Assembly: GCF_003047285.1 (NCBI RefSeq)
Contig: NZ_PZYX01000008.1
Location: 1 to 64,000, forward strand
Origin: Nocardioides allogilvus
GTDB lineage: Bacteria; Actinomycetota; Actinomycetes; Propionibacteriales; Nocardioidaceae
Direction of reading: 5' to 3'
DNA length: 64,000 bases
Below the pieces are notes generated by a model that was not told the origin of the DNA, ran no database searches, and worked only from the letters and a program-made list of their open reading frames with translations. The position numbers and the translations under genes are program-made. Positions 32,753-42,000 of the stretch are shown piece after piece (position 1 is the stretch's first letter; every line of letters starts with the position of its first letter).

Positions 32753-34269
32753 TGGCAAGCCGCTACTACCGCGACCAGCTCCAGGCGGCGCTGAGCAGCG
32801 CCAACGACGAGTCCATCAGCTCCTCGTCGACCGAGTGGCGCACCAATGCCCTGCTCCTGAGCCGGGTGGCCGAGAGCATCCGAACGGGATCGAAGACGCT
32901 CGACAGCGAGATCGAGGGCGAAACCGGCAGGGCGATGGTCACCAAGTTCAGGCAGATCAGCGACAAGCTCGAGTCCGACGCGAAAGACATGGAGAAGGGC
33001 TCCGCAGCCCTGGCCGTCGCGCACGACGCCGCGCTCGAGGCCATCAAGGTTCGCAACGGGATCCAGCTGTCCGGCCCGATGAACCAGATGCCCACCAAGC
33101 CCGAGGGCCCACTGCCCGGCGCGCAGCCCACACCGGCGGAGACACGAGCCCTGGCGAGCTACAACGCCGGAGTCACCCAGTACGAGGCGAACGAAGCGGC
33201 GGCCGAGGAGAAGGCGCGGATCGCGCTGACGAAGCTCGACCAGGACTACGCCGAGGCAGCCGTGGTGATGCAGGAGATCCACGGAGAGTCCGACCCGGAG
33301 CCGTCCGGTCCCGGTGGTCCCGGTGGTCCCGGTGGTCCGGGTGGTCCCGGTGGTCCGGGTGGTCCCGGCGTCCCCCTGACGCCGACGCCTACTCCGACGC
33401 CTACTCCGACGCCGACCCCCACGCCGACGCCGACCCCCACGCCCACTCCGAACCCGACGCCCAACCCGACGCCCAACCCGACGCCCAACCCGACGCCCAA
33501 CCCGACGCCCAACCCCACGCCGAACCCCGGGCCGACGGGAGCGCCGGTGCCCACCGGTCTCAACCCGGTCGACGTGCCGACGGGCAACGTCCAGGGCACC
33601 ACCGACGGCGGCACCACCTACCAGGGCATCAACCCCAGCGCCCCGTCCACGGGCGGAGGTGCAGGCGGTGCCAGCGCGGGCATCGGCGGCGCGGCCGTGG
33701 CCGGTGCAGCCGGCCTGGGTGGGGGCATGATGAAGGGCGGCGCGCCGCTCAGCGGTTCGGCCAAGGCGCCCACGGGCGGGTCCGTGCGTGGCATCGGCAC
33801 CGGTGGCCGTTCGGGCAGCGCCAGCTCTTTGACCCGCGGCGCCACCGCGGCTTCCACCTCGCGCAGTTCCGCCGCCGGAGCACGCGGTGCCGCCACTGGC
33901 GCCACCCGCGCCGGAGCAGCCGGAGGCACCCGCGCCGGAGCAGCCGGAGCCGCCGGCTCCTCGCGTTCAGCCGGCGCCGGTTCGCGCGCCGGTGCCGGCG
34001 GTCGTGCGGGGGCAGCCGGAGCATCAGGCGCTGGCACCAAGGGCAGCGCCAACCGCACGGGCGCAGCCGGTGCCACCGGCTCCAAGAGCTCGGGCAAGGG
34101 CTCGGGCAAGGGCAAGATGAAGGGCCTGTTCCGCCGGGGCGCCAACGGCTCCACCGCGGGCGGTCGCTCGAACAAGAAGAACGACGAGCGCTCCACCCAG
34201 CGTGACGCCCTCGTCTACGAGCAGGACTGGCTCGGCGACGACACCACCGCGCCGGGCGTCCTGGACTGA
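32752..34269 (+). CDS. Large repetitive protein, probable type VII secretion substrate
   Basis: A 505-residue protein. Residues 1-180 are helical and PPE/WXG-like ([38 protein letters not shown]). Then come (PGG)n at 186-206, (TP)n at 209-232 and (NPTP)n at 233-260, then a Gly/Ala/Ser-rich region to ~450, a basic stretch ([19 protein letters not shown]) and the end [20 protein letters not shown]. An acidic-tryptophan C-terminus ending PGVLD/PPVID recurs in actinobacterial type VII-associated proteins, as I recall. It lacks a signal peptide. Export through ESX machinery and a cell-wall-spanning role for the Pro-rich rod are inferences. Confidence 0.65.
   Translation: MASRYYRDQLQAALSSANDESISSSSTEWRTNALLLSRVAESIRTGSKTLDSEIEGETGRAMVTKFRQISDKLESDAKDMEKGSAALAVAHDAALEAIKVRNGIQLSGPMNQMPTKPEGPLPGAQPTPAETRALASYNAGVTQYEANEAAAEEKARIALTKLDQDYAEAAVVMQEIHGESDPEPSGPGGPGGPGGPGGPGGPGGPGVPLTPTPTPTPTPTPTPTPTPTPTPTPNPTPNPTPNPTPNPTPNPTPNPTPNPGPTGAPVPTGLNPVDVPTGNVQGTTDGGTTYQGINPSAPSTGGGAGGASAGIGGAAVAGAAGLGGGMMKGGAPLSGSAKAPTGGSVRGIGTGGRSGSASSLTRGATAASTSRSSAAGARGAATGATRAGAAGGTRAGAAGAAGSSRSAGAGSRAGAGGRAGAAGASGAGTKGSANRTGAAGATGSKSSGKGSGKGKMKGLFRRGANGSTAGGRSNKKNDERSTQRDALVYEQDWLGDDTTAPGVLD
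33307..33531 (+). repeat. In-gene microsatellites coding PGG, TP and NPTP runs
   Basis: 33307-33369 repeats a 9-base GGTGGTCCC-type unit. 33376-33447 repeats CCGACG/ACGCCTACT 6-base Thr-Pro units. 33448-33531 repeats a 12-base AACCCGACGCCC unit coding Asn-Pro-Thr-Pro. Copy numbers are likely to vary by slippage without breaking frame, since every unit is a multiple of three. Confidence 0.95.
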
Positions 34270-34279
34270 CGCAGCAGGC

Positions 34280-35322
<1,043 letters not shown>

Positions 35323-35326
<4 letters not shown>

Positions 35327-35781
35327 GTCCCCATCCTCCCCGATCCCTGGTCGGCAACGAGCAGGGCCCGGCCCAGCACCAGCGCGTCCGAGCCGTCGCG
35401 GTAGTAGCGGGGTCGGACGGACAACCGGGTGAACCCGTGGCGCAGGTAGAACGCGATCGCGGCGTCGTTGCGGGAGCTGACCTCCAACATCATCCGGTCG
35501 GCGTCGCCGGGGTGGGCCAGCAGGTCGGCGAGCAGGGTCGCGGCGATCCCCTCGCGCTGGCGGGACGGGGACACCGCGATGCGCTGCAGGTCGACGACGT
35601 CCCCGATCGACCTGGACACGGCGTAGCCGGTCAGTTCCTCCTCGACAGCGACCACGAACCGGCGGCCCGGGCCGTGGACCTCCGCACGCAGGGCCACCTC
35701 GTCCCAGGCGTCGGGGCCGAAGAGCTCCGTCTCCAGGACGGCAACCTGCGGGAGGTCCTCCTCGGTGGCCGGCCGGATCAT
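35323..35781 (-). CDS. rimI: Ribosomal protein S18 alanine N-acetyltransferase RimI
   Basis: A 152-residue GNAT protein. The acetyl-CoA site is [15 protein letters not shown], and the C-terminal strand-helix pair [20 protein letters not shown] matches RimI. It overlaps tsaD by 4 bases at its 3' end and tsaB by 4 bases at its 5' end (ATG at 35781). In actinobacteria RimI is commonly encoded among the tsa genes. The substrate assignment rests on family and context; GNAT proteins of this type can acetylate several N-termini. Confidence 0.9.
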
Positions 35782-36425
35782 GCGGGCGGGAGCACGGGCT
35801 TGCGGGGGCCGCTGACGACGGCGTCTGGCCGGCGCAGGTAGAGCGGCTCGGGGTCCAGCAGCTCGGCACGTTCCTCGGCCACCACCCGGGCCAGCCAGCC
35901 TGCACTGGGACGCGTCGGTGCCACCCCGCGGGGGAAGTGCTCGGGGTAGAGCAGGGCACCCTCCCCCGCGACGGGGAGGTCGCTGGCCAGGTCGGCCGGC
36001 CTGGCCACCACAGGACCGTCCGTGCGACGGCCGCGGTCGTCGTACGCCGCGAGGTAGACCTCCTTGCGGCGTGCGTCCGTGGCCACGAGGAAGTCGCCCG
36101 TCACCGCACCGGTGTCGATGGCCTCGATCGCGACCACGTCGAGCGTGCAGACGCCATAGACCGGGATCTCCAGGACGTGGGCCAGCGTGCGGGCCGTGAC
36201 GAGGCCGACGCGCAGCCCGGTGAACGGTCCGGGGCCGACGCCCACGGCGATCGCGGTGAGGTCCTGACGGACCAGCCCGTTGTCGGTGAGCAGTGCTTCG
36301 ATCAAGGGAGCGAGGTGCTCGCCGTGCTTCATGGGGCGCTCGGAGAGCCGCTCGTCCACGACGTCCTGGCCGTCGTGGAGCGCAGCAGTCACCAGTGAGG
36401 TCGCGGTGTCGAACGAGAGGAGCAC
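35778..36425 (-). CDS. tsaB: tRNA threonylcarbamoyladenosine biosynthesis protein TsaB
   Basis: A 215-residue ASKHA-fold partner that dimerises with TsaD and is needed for t6A formation. It opens with [15 protein letters not shown] and carries [18 protein letters not shown], the TsaB hallmark. It lacks the TsaD metal histidines, as expected. The start at 36425 follows the tsaE stop by 14 bases, and its stop overlaps rimI by 4 bases. The unit is a tightly packed operon, so regulation is probably shared. Confidence 0.95.
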   Translation of the reverse strand: MLLSFDTATSLVTAALHDGQDVVDERLSERPMKHGEHLAPLIEALLTDNGLVRQDLTAIAVGVGPGPFTGLRVGLVTARTLAHVLEIPVYGVCTLDVVAIEAIDTGAVTGDFLVATDARRKEVYLAAYDDRGRRTDGPVVARPADLASDLPVAGEGALLYPEHFPRGVAPTRPSAGWLARVVAEERAELLDPEPLYLRRPDAVVSGPRKPVLPPA

Positions 36426-36439
36426 GATGGCGAGGTTAC

Positions 36440-37327
36440 TCAGCCACGCACACGGCGCGCGTGGACCACCCGTGGATCCAGCTCGGCGTCGGCTGACTCA
36501 TCGGCCAGCGCCCGGGTGATCGTGACCTCCAGCCGCGAGTCCGCCAGCCCGTCGGCGAGGCCCGCGCCCCACTCCACCACCGTGACGGCGTCGTCGAGGG
36601 AGGTGTCGAGGTCCAGGTCGTCGAGCTCGGCGATGCCGCCGAGACGGTAGGCATCGACGTGCACCAGATCAGGTCCGCCGACCAGCGACGGGTGCACGCG
36701 CGCGATCACGAAGGTCGGCGAGGTGACTGCCCCGCGCACGCCCAGGCCGATGCCCAGGCCCTGCGTCAGGGTCGTCTTGCCGGCCCCGAGCTCCCCGGTG
36801 AGCACGACGACGTCGCCGGCGTGCAGCGAGCGCCCGAGCCGCTCACCCAGCGCGCGCATCTCCTCGGCGTCCACGGCCTCCCACGAGGTGGGCAGCGGTC
36901 GACGCAGGACGACGTACGGCGCTCGCCGCTCGGTCTCCTGGAAGCCGTGTCCCTCCCAGAACGCCACGGTGGCCGGCAGCTCCTCGCGCGCGAGGACCGC
37001 GAGCGCGGAGTGGCCGAGGGTGTGCTCGATCGCGGCCTGGACCAGGGCGCGGGCCACGCCCCTGCCCTGGGCAGTCGGCACGACCCCGAACCTGCGCAGC
37101 ACCATGTCGTCGCCGTCGGGCCGGAACAGCAACGCGCCGACCGGTTCCCCGTCGAGGGTGGCCAGCAGCCCGCCGTGGGCCCGCAGCTCGGCCGCCACGC
37201 TGGCCTCGGTCTCCGACAGGGCGTCGGCGGGCGGGTCCAGCACCGGCCGGGCGGCGAACGCGGTCCCGATGACGTGCAGCACGTCTGCGGCGGCGGCGGC
37301 TCCCACACGGCGTACGTCGAGGCTCAC
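36440..37327 (-). CDS. tsaE: Fusion of a GNAT acetyltransferase and the t6A ATPase TsaE
   Basis: A 295-residue two-domain protein. Residues 1-145 form a GNAT domain with the acetyl-CoA loop AQGRGVARAL at 87-96 and WEGHGFQ at 124-130. Residues ~150-295 form TsaE, the P-loop ATPase that resets the TsaB-TsaD complex: Walker A GELGAGKTT at 178-186, TSPTFVI, and the later VHVDAYRL. The GTG start overlaps the upstream hydrolase stop by 4 bases. TsaE alone is ~150 residues, so the GNAT half is an addition. It is distinct from the separate rimI in the same operon. What it acetylates is unknown. Confidence 0.9.
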   Translation of the reverse strand: MSLDVRRVGAAAAADVLHVIGTAFAARPVLDPPADALSETEASVAAELRAHGGLLATLDGEPVGALLFRPDGDDMVLRRFGVVPTAQGRGVARALVQAAIEHTLGHSALAVLAREELPATVAFWEGHGFQETERRAPYVVLRRPLPTSWEAVDAEEMRALGERLGRSLHAGDVVVLTGELGAGKTTLTQGLGIGLGVRGAVTSPTFVIARVHPSLVGGPDLVHVDAYRLGGIAELDDLDLDTSLDDAVTVVEWGAGLADGLADSRLEVTITRALADESADAELDPRVVHARRVRG

Positions 37328-38355
37328 GAGGCCTCGGGCCCGTGCTGGGCCAGCGCGATGAGGTCGTCGAGCTCGGCGTTGACGTCGACGTGCCGCTCCA
37401 GGATCACCATGTGACCGGCGCCCTCGCACTCCAGCAGGCTCGAGCCCGGGATCTGCGCGTGCAGCTTGCGGGCGTGGCCGATGGTGGTGATCTTGTCCTC
37501 GGTCCCGCAGATGACGGCGGTGGGCACCCGGCCCAGCACCTCGACGTGGTCGAACTTGTCGAGGCTGGCGAAGGCCGGATAGAAATCGGCGACCACGGAG
37601 AAGGGAGTCGCGTCGAGCATGTCGTAGACGAAGTCGACGTAGTGCCCGGGCACGTCGTCGCCGAAGGCGTAGCGCTCCGTGATCACGTCGGCGAACGCGT
37701 GGCCCCACTTGCGCACGAGGTCGACAGCGCGGTGCCCGAGGTGCAGCGTGCGCACGGTCCGGCTCATCACCTTGCCGCCGATCCCGAGCGGCACCATCGG
37801 GAACAGGATCCGACCCGGGTCCAGGCCACCGGCCGTGGTGGAGATCAGGCCGACCCCGACGACCTTGTCACCGAAGAGCTCTGGGTGCTGCTCGGCGAGA
37901 GAGACGATGCTCATCCCGCCCATCGAGTGACCGATCAGCACGCACGGACCAGGTGAGGTCTGCTCGATGACACGCCTGAGGTCGCTGCCGAGCTGCTCGA
38001 TGGTGGAGCCCGCCTCGCTCGAACGGGCCGAGCGCCCGTGCGAGCGCTGGTCGTAGAACACCGTGCGGATCTGGCCGCGGTAGCCCGCCCGCTGGAAGTG
38101 CCAGCAGTCGAGGTTGAGGGAGTATCCGTGCGCGAAGATCACGGTCAGCTCCGACGGGGCCTCGTCGATCTCGGCATACAGGTCCGTGGCGTCGTCGGTG
38201 ATGATGTGCAGCGGCTCGCTGCGCAACGAGCCGAAGGGGGTCTCGTCGCCGGCTCCGCGCCGCGCGATGACCCGGCTGCGCTGGGCCACGCCGACGGCCA
38301 TGCCGGCAGCGGCGATTCCGGCCGCAGCACCGATCAGCCTGCGGGTGATGCTCAT
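37324..38355 (-). CDS. Alpha/beta hydrolase with N-terminal membrane anchor
   Basis: A 343-residue alpha/beta hydrolase. The nucleophile Ser is in IGHSMGGMS, the acid in ICGTEDKIT and the catalytic His in CEGAGHMVIL. The oxyanion segment FAHGYSLN precedes it. A hydrophobic N-terminal stretch after RRLIG (about 7-25, AAAGIAAAGMAVGVA) suggests membrane anchoring or export. The ATG at 38355 is chosen because it opens the anchor directly; a start at 38409 would lie inside alr. It sits between alr and the tsaE fusion, overlapping the latter by 4 bases. Substrate unknown. Confidence 0.85.
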   Translation of the reverse strand: MSITRRLIGAAAGIAAAGMAVGVAQRSRVIARRGAGDETPFGSLRSEPLHIITDDATDLYAEIDEAPSELTVIFAHGYSLNLDCWHFQRAGYRGQIRTVFYDQRSHGRSARSSEAGSTIEQLGSDLRRVIEQTSPGPCVLIGHSMGGMSIVSLAEQHPELFGDKVVGVGLISTTAGGLDPGRILFPMVPLGIGGKVMSRTVRTLHLGHRAVDLVRKWGHAFADVITERYAFGDDVPGHYVDFVYDMLDATPFSVVADFYPAFASLDKFDHVEVLGRVPTAVICGTEDKITTIGHARKLHAQIPGSSLLECEGAGHMVILERHVDVNAELDDLIALAQHGPEAS

Positions 38356-38365
38356 GCGACTCTTC

Positions 38366-39493
38366 TCATGCTGGGTCCGGGTGCACGTGTCGGCGGCGGA
38401 AACGACCACCGATCCGGGTCACGATCTCGTAGTTGATGGTCTCGAGGGCCTCGGCCCAGTCCTGCGCGGTGGGTTCCCCGCCGGTGCCCGGCCCGAAGAG
38501 CACAACCTCGGTGCCCGGCGGCGGCAGGTCACCGTCGAGGTCGATCATGAACTGGTCCATGCAGACGCGTCCGCGGATCGCGCGGAGCCGGTCGCCGACC
38601 CAGACCGAGGCGACGTTGCCGGCGGCGCGGGGCACGCCCTCGCCGTACCCCGCAGGCACCAGGCCGACGGTGGTGTCGCGGTCGGCGACCCAGGTGTGGC
38701 CGTAGGACACACCCTCGCCGGTGGCCACGGGCTTGCTCAGCACCAGCGCGGCACGCACCGTCATCGCGGGCACCAGGTCGAGGTCCTGGGTCACCCCCGG
38801 GGCCGGGTCTAGGCCGTAGGACGCGATGCCGCACCGCACGAGGTCGAAGCGTGCGGACGGCCGGAGCACCGCGGCGGCCGAGTTGGCGAGGTGGCGCAGG
38901 CCGGGCCGCACGCCGAGGACATCCGCGAGCTCGACCGCCTCGCGGAAGGCGGTCTCCTGCGCGTCGTTCGCGGGGTGGTCGGGCTGGTCGCTGGCCGCGA
39001 GGTGGGACCAGATGCCGGTGATGTCGACGCGTCCCGCCTGCTGGAGCTCGGCGGCGCGCGCGAACAGGTCGCGCCAGTCGGCGCGGGCGGCGCCGCCGCG
39101 CGCCAGGCCGGTGTCGACCTTCAGCTGCACCCGCGGTCGCGGGCCGGCCTGCGCGATCTCGTCGAGCTCGGCTCGTGAGTAGGCCGTCAGGTCGATGTCG
39201 GCGGCGACCCCAGCGGCATAGTCCTCCCCCGGCACCGCGAGCCAGCACAGCACCCGACCGGTGTCGCCGCCCGCCCGCAGGGCCAGCGCCTCGTCCAGGG
39301 TGGCCACGCCGAGCCAGTCCGCCCCGGCCTGTCGTGCGGCCCGCGCGACCTCGACCATGCCGTGACCGTAGGCGTCGGCCTTGACCACCGTCATCATCGC
39401 GACGTCGGGGCCGACCAGCTCGCGCAGTCGGCGCACGTTGTGCCGGATCGAGGCCAGGTCGACCACGATCTCGGCGCGCGCGGTCGACGTCAT
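38366..39493 (-). CDS. alr: Alanine racemase
   Basis: PLP enzyme interconverting L- and D-alanine, which feeds D-Ala-D-Ala for peptidoglycan. The 375-residue protein has the PLP lysine in VVKADAYGHGM, the catalytic Tyr region GYGEGVPRAAGN and RGRVCMDQFMIDL near the dimer interface. Length is standard. The stop lies 10 bases before the downstream hydrolase start, so the two are probably co-transcribed. The same order (alr next to the tsa genes, then nnr upstream) is found in mycobacteria, as I recall. Confidence 0.96.
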   Translation of the reverse strand: MTSTARAEIVVDLASIRHNVRRLRELVGPDVAMMTVVKADAYGHGMVEVARAARQAGADWLGVATLDEALALRAGGDTGRVLCWLAVPGEDYAAGVAADIDLTAYSRAELDEIAQAGPRPRVQLKVDTGLARGGAARADWRDLFARAAELQQAGRVDITGIWSHLAASDQPDHPANDAQETAFREAVELADVLGVRPGLRHLANSAAAVLRPSARFDLVRCGIASYGLDPAPGVTQDLDLVPAMTVRAALVLSKPVATGEGVSYGHTWVADRDTTVGLVPAGYGEGVPRAAGNVASVWVGDRLRAIRGRVCMDQFMIDLDGDLPPPGTEVVLFGPGTGGEPTAQDWAEALETINYEIVTRIGGRFRRRHVHPDPA

Positions 39494-39513
39494 GCGGGGG
39501 ATTCTTCCATCCC

Positions 39514-40890
39514 TCAACCCAGGGTCCGCAGCACGCCGCCCAGAGCGTGCGCGACGTCTCCCGCGACGATCGGCCCGCCGCCCGACGCCTCGGTCGCTGC
39601 GGCGCCGTGCACCCACGAGCCGACGGAGGCCGCATCCCAGGCGTCGAGCCCGGCCGCGAGCAACGCTCCGACCAGCCCGGCGAGCACGTCGCCCGCCCCT
39701 GCGGTCGCCAGCCACGGCAGCCCCGTCGTGGTCACCCGGACCTGGCCGCCCGGCCGCGCGACCAGGGTGTGCCGACCCTTCAGCAGGACGACGGCGTCGT
39801 AGCGGTCGGCAGCGAGCCGCGCGTGCTCGAGCGGCCTGGCCTCGACGGTCTCGCGGGGCACCCCGAGCATCGCGGCCAGCTCGCCTGCATGCGGCGTCAG
39901 CACGGTCGGTACGGCGAACGGCCCGTCGACCTCGGCCAGCGCATCGGCGTCCACCACGAGCGGGACGCCGTCGGCCAGGGCAGCGCGCAGGGCCTCCCCC
40001 GCACTCTCGCCACCGCCGGGTCCGACGACCCAGGCCTGGACCCGACCCGGCCCCACCACCTCGGGGTGCACGACCCGGACACGGTCGGCGACGGTGTCGG
40101 GACCGACGTAGCGCACCATCCCGGCAAGCCCGCACGACGCACCCGCGACGCACAGCAGCGCGGCGCCCGGATAGGTGTCGCTGCCCGCCTGGACCCCGAC
40201 GACTCCTCGGGTGTACTTCTGGGCGTTGCGGGCAGGCCGCGGCAGGAGAGCTGCCACGTCGTGCTGCTGCAGCGCCTCGACCTCGGCAGGTGGCAGCGAC
40301 AGGCCGATGTCGACCAGGTGGATCGCGCCGCTCGCGTCGGCGGCCGGGTCGACGAGGTGGGCCACCTTGTGGGTGCCGAAGGTGACGGTGAGGTCGGCGC
40401 GGACGTGCGGCCCCTCGACCTCGCCCGTGTCGACGTCCACCCCGGAGGGGACGTCCACGGCCACCACCGGGATGCCGTCGAGCTCGGCCACCGCGGCAGC
40501 GGCGTCCGGGCGCAGCCCGGGACGTCCGCCGATGCCGACGATGCCGTCGACCACGACGTCCGGCGCCAGTCCCTCGAGGCTGTCCACGACCTGGCCGCCT
40601 GCCGCGCGCAACGCGGCGATCGCGGCCACGTGGTGGCTCGACCCCAGCAGCAGCGCGCTGACGGCCACGCCGCGGCGGCACAGCAGCGCTCCGGCGTACG
40701 CCGCGTCGCCGCCGTTGTCACCCGAGCCCACCAGGAGCAGCACGCGGCGCCCGTAGCCGCCTCCGAGGAGGTCCAGCACGGCGTGTGCGAGTCCCGAGGA
40801 GGCCCGCTGCATCAGGGCCCCGTCGGGCAGCTCACGCATCAGGGCGGCCTCGGCGGCACGCACCTGGGCGACGGTGTGGGCTCGGCGCAT
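39514..40890 (-). CDS. nnr: Bifunctional NAD(P)H-hydrate repair enzyme Nnr
   Basis: A 458-residue fusion repairing damaged NAD(P)H. The N-terminal YjeF_N epimerase domain (about 1-200) contains LLLVGSGDNGGDA; the C-terminal YjeF_C ADP/ATP-dependent dehydratase has VLTPHAGELAAML, VLLKGRHTLVA and TAGAGDVLAGLVGALL. The ATG at 40890 is taken as start; a GTG at 40908 would add six residues, and neither has a Shine-Dalgarno. It precedes alr by 20 bases and probably belongs to its operon. A terminator just upstream separates it from the LysM gene. Confidence 0.95.
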   Translation of the reverse strand: MRRAHTVAQVRAAEAALMRELPDGALMQRASSGLAHAVLDLLGGGYGRRVLLLVGSGDNGGDAAYAGALLCRRGVAVSALLLGSSHHVAAIAALRAAGGQVVDSLEGLAPDVVVDGIVGIGGRPGLRPDAAAAVAELDGIPVVAVDVPSGVDVDTGEVEGPHVRADLTVTFGTHKVAHLVDPAADASGAIHLVDIGLSLPPAEVEALQQHDVAALLPRPARNAQKYTRGVVGVQAGSDTYPGAALLCVAGASCGLAGMVRYVGPDTVADRVRVVHPEVVGPGRVQAWVVGPGGGESAGEALRAALADGVPLVVDADALAEVDGPFAVPTVLTPHAGELAAMLGVPRETVEARPLEHARLAADRYDAVVLLKGRHTLVARPGGQVRVTTTGLPWLATAGAGDVLAGLVGALLAAGLDAWDAASVGSWVHGAAATEASGGGPIVAGDVAHALGGVLRTLG

Positions 40891-40930
40891 GCCCGGCACG
40901 CTACTCACTTCGCGCCGCTCGTGGACGCAG

Positions 40931-40961
40931 ACGACGCCCCGGCCGATGGCCGGGGCGTCGT
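40931..40961. terminator. Terminator after the LysM gene
   Basis: A perfect 14-bp GC-rich stem, 40931-40944 with 40948-40961, closed by GAT. It lies 17 bases past the LysM gene stop on the minus strand and about 40 bases before the nnr start, so it would isolate nnr-alr from the gene upstream. Confidence 0.8.
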
Positions 40962-40978
40962 CGAGATGGTGCGTCGGA

Positions 40979-41542
40979 TCAGTTCTTCGGGATCCGGAAC
41001 ACCTGGCCCGGGAAGATGAGGTCCGGGTTCTCGATGTTGTTCAGCCGGGCGATCTCCTGGTAGGAGACGCCGAAGCGGGCGCCGATCTCGGAGAGCGTGT
41101 CGCCGGACTTGACCGTGTAGGTCTCGAACTCGGCCTCGCGTGCGTCCTCACGCTTCTCGCGCGCGTCCTCGCGGGCCTCCTGACGGTCCTCCTTGCGCTC
41201 CTGGCGGTCCTCGCGGGCCTCCTGGCGCTCTTCCTTGGCCTCCTTGCGAGCGGCCTTCTCCTCGGCCGTCTCGGTGGGAGCAGGCACGACGGAGTCGGCC
41301 GGCTGGACCGGGCCGGTGGTCGGCTCGGTGGTCGGCTCGGCCGTCGTGGTGTCAGCCTTGTCGGCGTCGACCGGGATGGTCGGCGGCGCGGGCGTCGCCT
41401 TGTCGTCAGCGGTCGTGGTGTCCGCCTTGTCGACGACGACGTCGTCCTTCTTGGCGGCCTCGTCCTTGGCCTCTTCGTCCTTCGACGCCTGCGTCGAGAC
41501 GGCGTCCTTGAGCGCATCCTTGACGTTGTCCAGGAACCCCAT
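40979..41542 (-). CDS. LysM-domain protein with charged repeat region
   Basis: A 187-residue protein. It starts MGFLDNVKDALKDAVS, an amphipathic helix rather than a signal peptide. A Thr/Pro/Glu-rich stretch follows (about 35-90), then a highly charged helix (about 93-138, EERQEAREDRQERKEDRQEA, with recurring Arg/Glu pairs). The LysM domain ends it: YTVKSGDTLSEIGARFGVSY through PDLIFPGQVFRIP. GAGG lies 7 bases before the ATG. LysM binds peptidoglycan or chitin-like glycans, but no export signal is visible, so it could be cytoplasmic or exported by an unusual route. Function unknown. Confidence 0.85.
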   Translation of the reverse strand: MGFLDNVKDALKDAVSTQASKDEEAKDEAAKKDDVVVDKADTTTADDKATPAPPTIPVDADKADTTTAEPTTEPTTGPVQPADSVVPAPTETAEEKAARKEAKEERQEAREDRQERKEDRQEAREDAREKREDAREAEFETYTVKSGDTLSEIGARFGVSYQEIARLNNIENPDLIFPGQVFRIPKN

Positions 41543-41622
41543 GTCACTACCTCACTTGTGATCGTCACCCGAGTGACTCGCATTTCGGGGCCGTCGTCGA
41601 CGGCGAGCCAACGCTAGCCCAG

Positions 41623-41976
41623 TCAGCCTTCGAGCACGACCACCGCCGACGCGATACCCGCGTCGTGGGACAGCGACACGTGCACGTGGCTGGCTCCCAG
41701 GGCCTCGGCGCGGGCCGCGACGGTCCCGCGCAGCTCGAAGCGGGGGCGACCGGTTTCCTCCGAGACGATCTCGGCGTCGTGCCAGGCCAGCCCGGCCGGA
41801 GCGCCCAGCGCCTTGGCGATGGCCTCCTTCGCCGCGAAGCGTGCCGCCAGCGACGCTAGCGGGCGACTCGCCTCGGCGGGAGTGAAGAGTCGCTCGCGCA
41901 GCGCGGGGGTCCGCTCGAGCGACTCGGCGAACCTCGCGACGTCCACCACGTCGATGCCGACGCCGACGACGGGCAC
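41623..41976 (-). CDS. acpS: Holo-[acyl-carrier-protein] synthase
   Basis: Transfers the 4'-phosphopantetheine arm of CoA to apo-ACP. The 117-residue protein has the two metal-binding motifs [11 protein letters not shown] (Asp8 region) and [13 protein letters not shown] (Glu near 57), with the typical length. The GTG start at 41976 is supported by AAGGAG 5-6 bases upstream. It lies 24 bases downstream of the glmS stop on the same strand, probably in the same transcription unit, as in mycobacteria. Confidence 0.95.
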   Translation of the reverse strand: MPVVGVGIDVVDVARFAESLERTPALRERLFTPAEASRPLASLAARFAAKEAIAKALGAPAGLAWHDAEIVSEETGRPRFELRGTVAARAEALGASHVHVSLSHDAGIASAVVVLEG

Positions 41977-42000
41977 GGGTGCTCCTTTCCGGGGTGGTGG

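Noticed and set aside
33307..33531. CRISPR array from the short regular repeats
   Set aside because: The units are coding microsatellites in frame, without spacers.
37328..37708. Further N-terminal extension of the GNAT-TsaE fusion
   Set aside because: The open frame continues only as antisense-like Arg-rich sequence within the upstream hydrolase; the GTG at 37327 gives the usual 4-base overlap.
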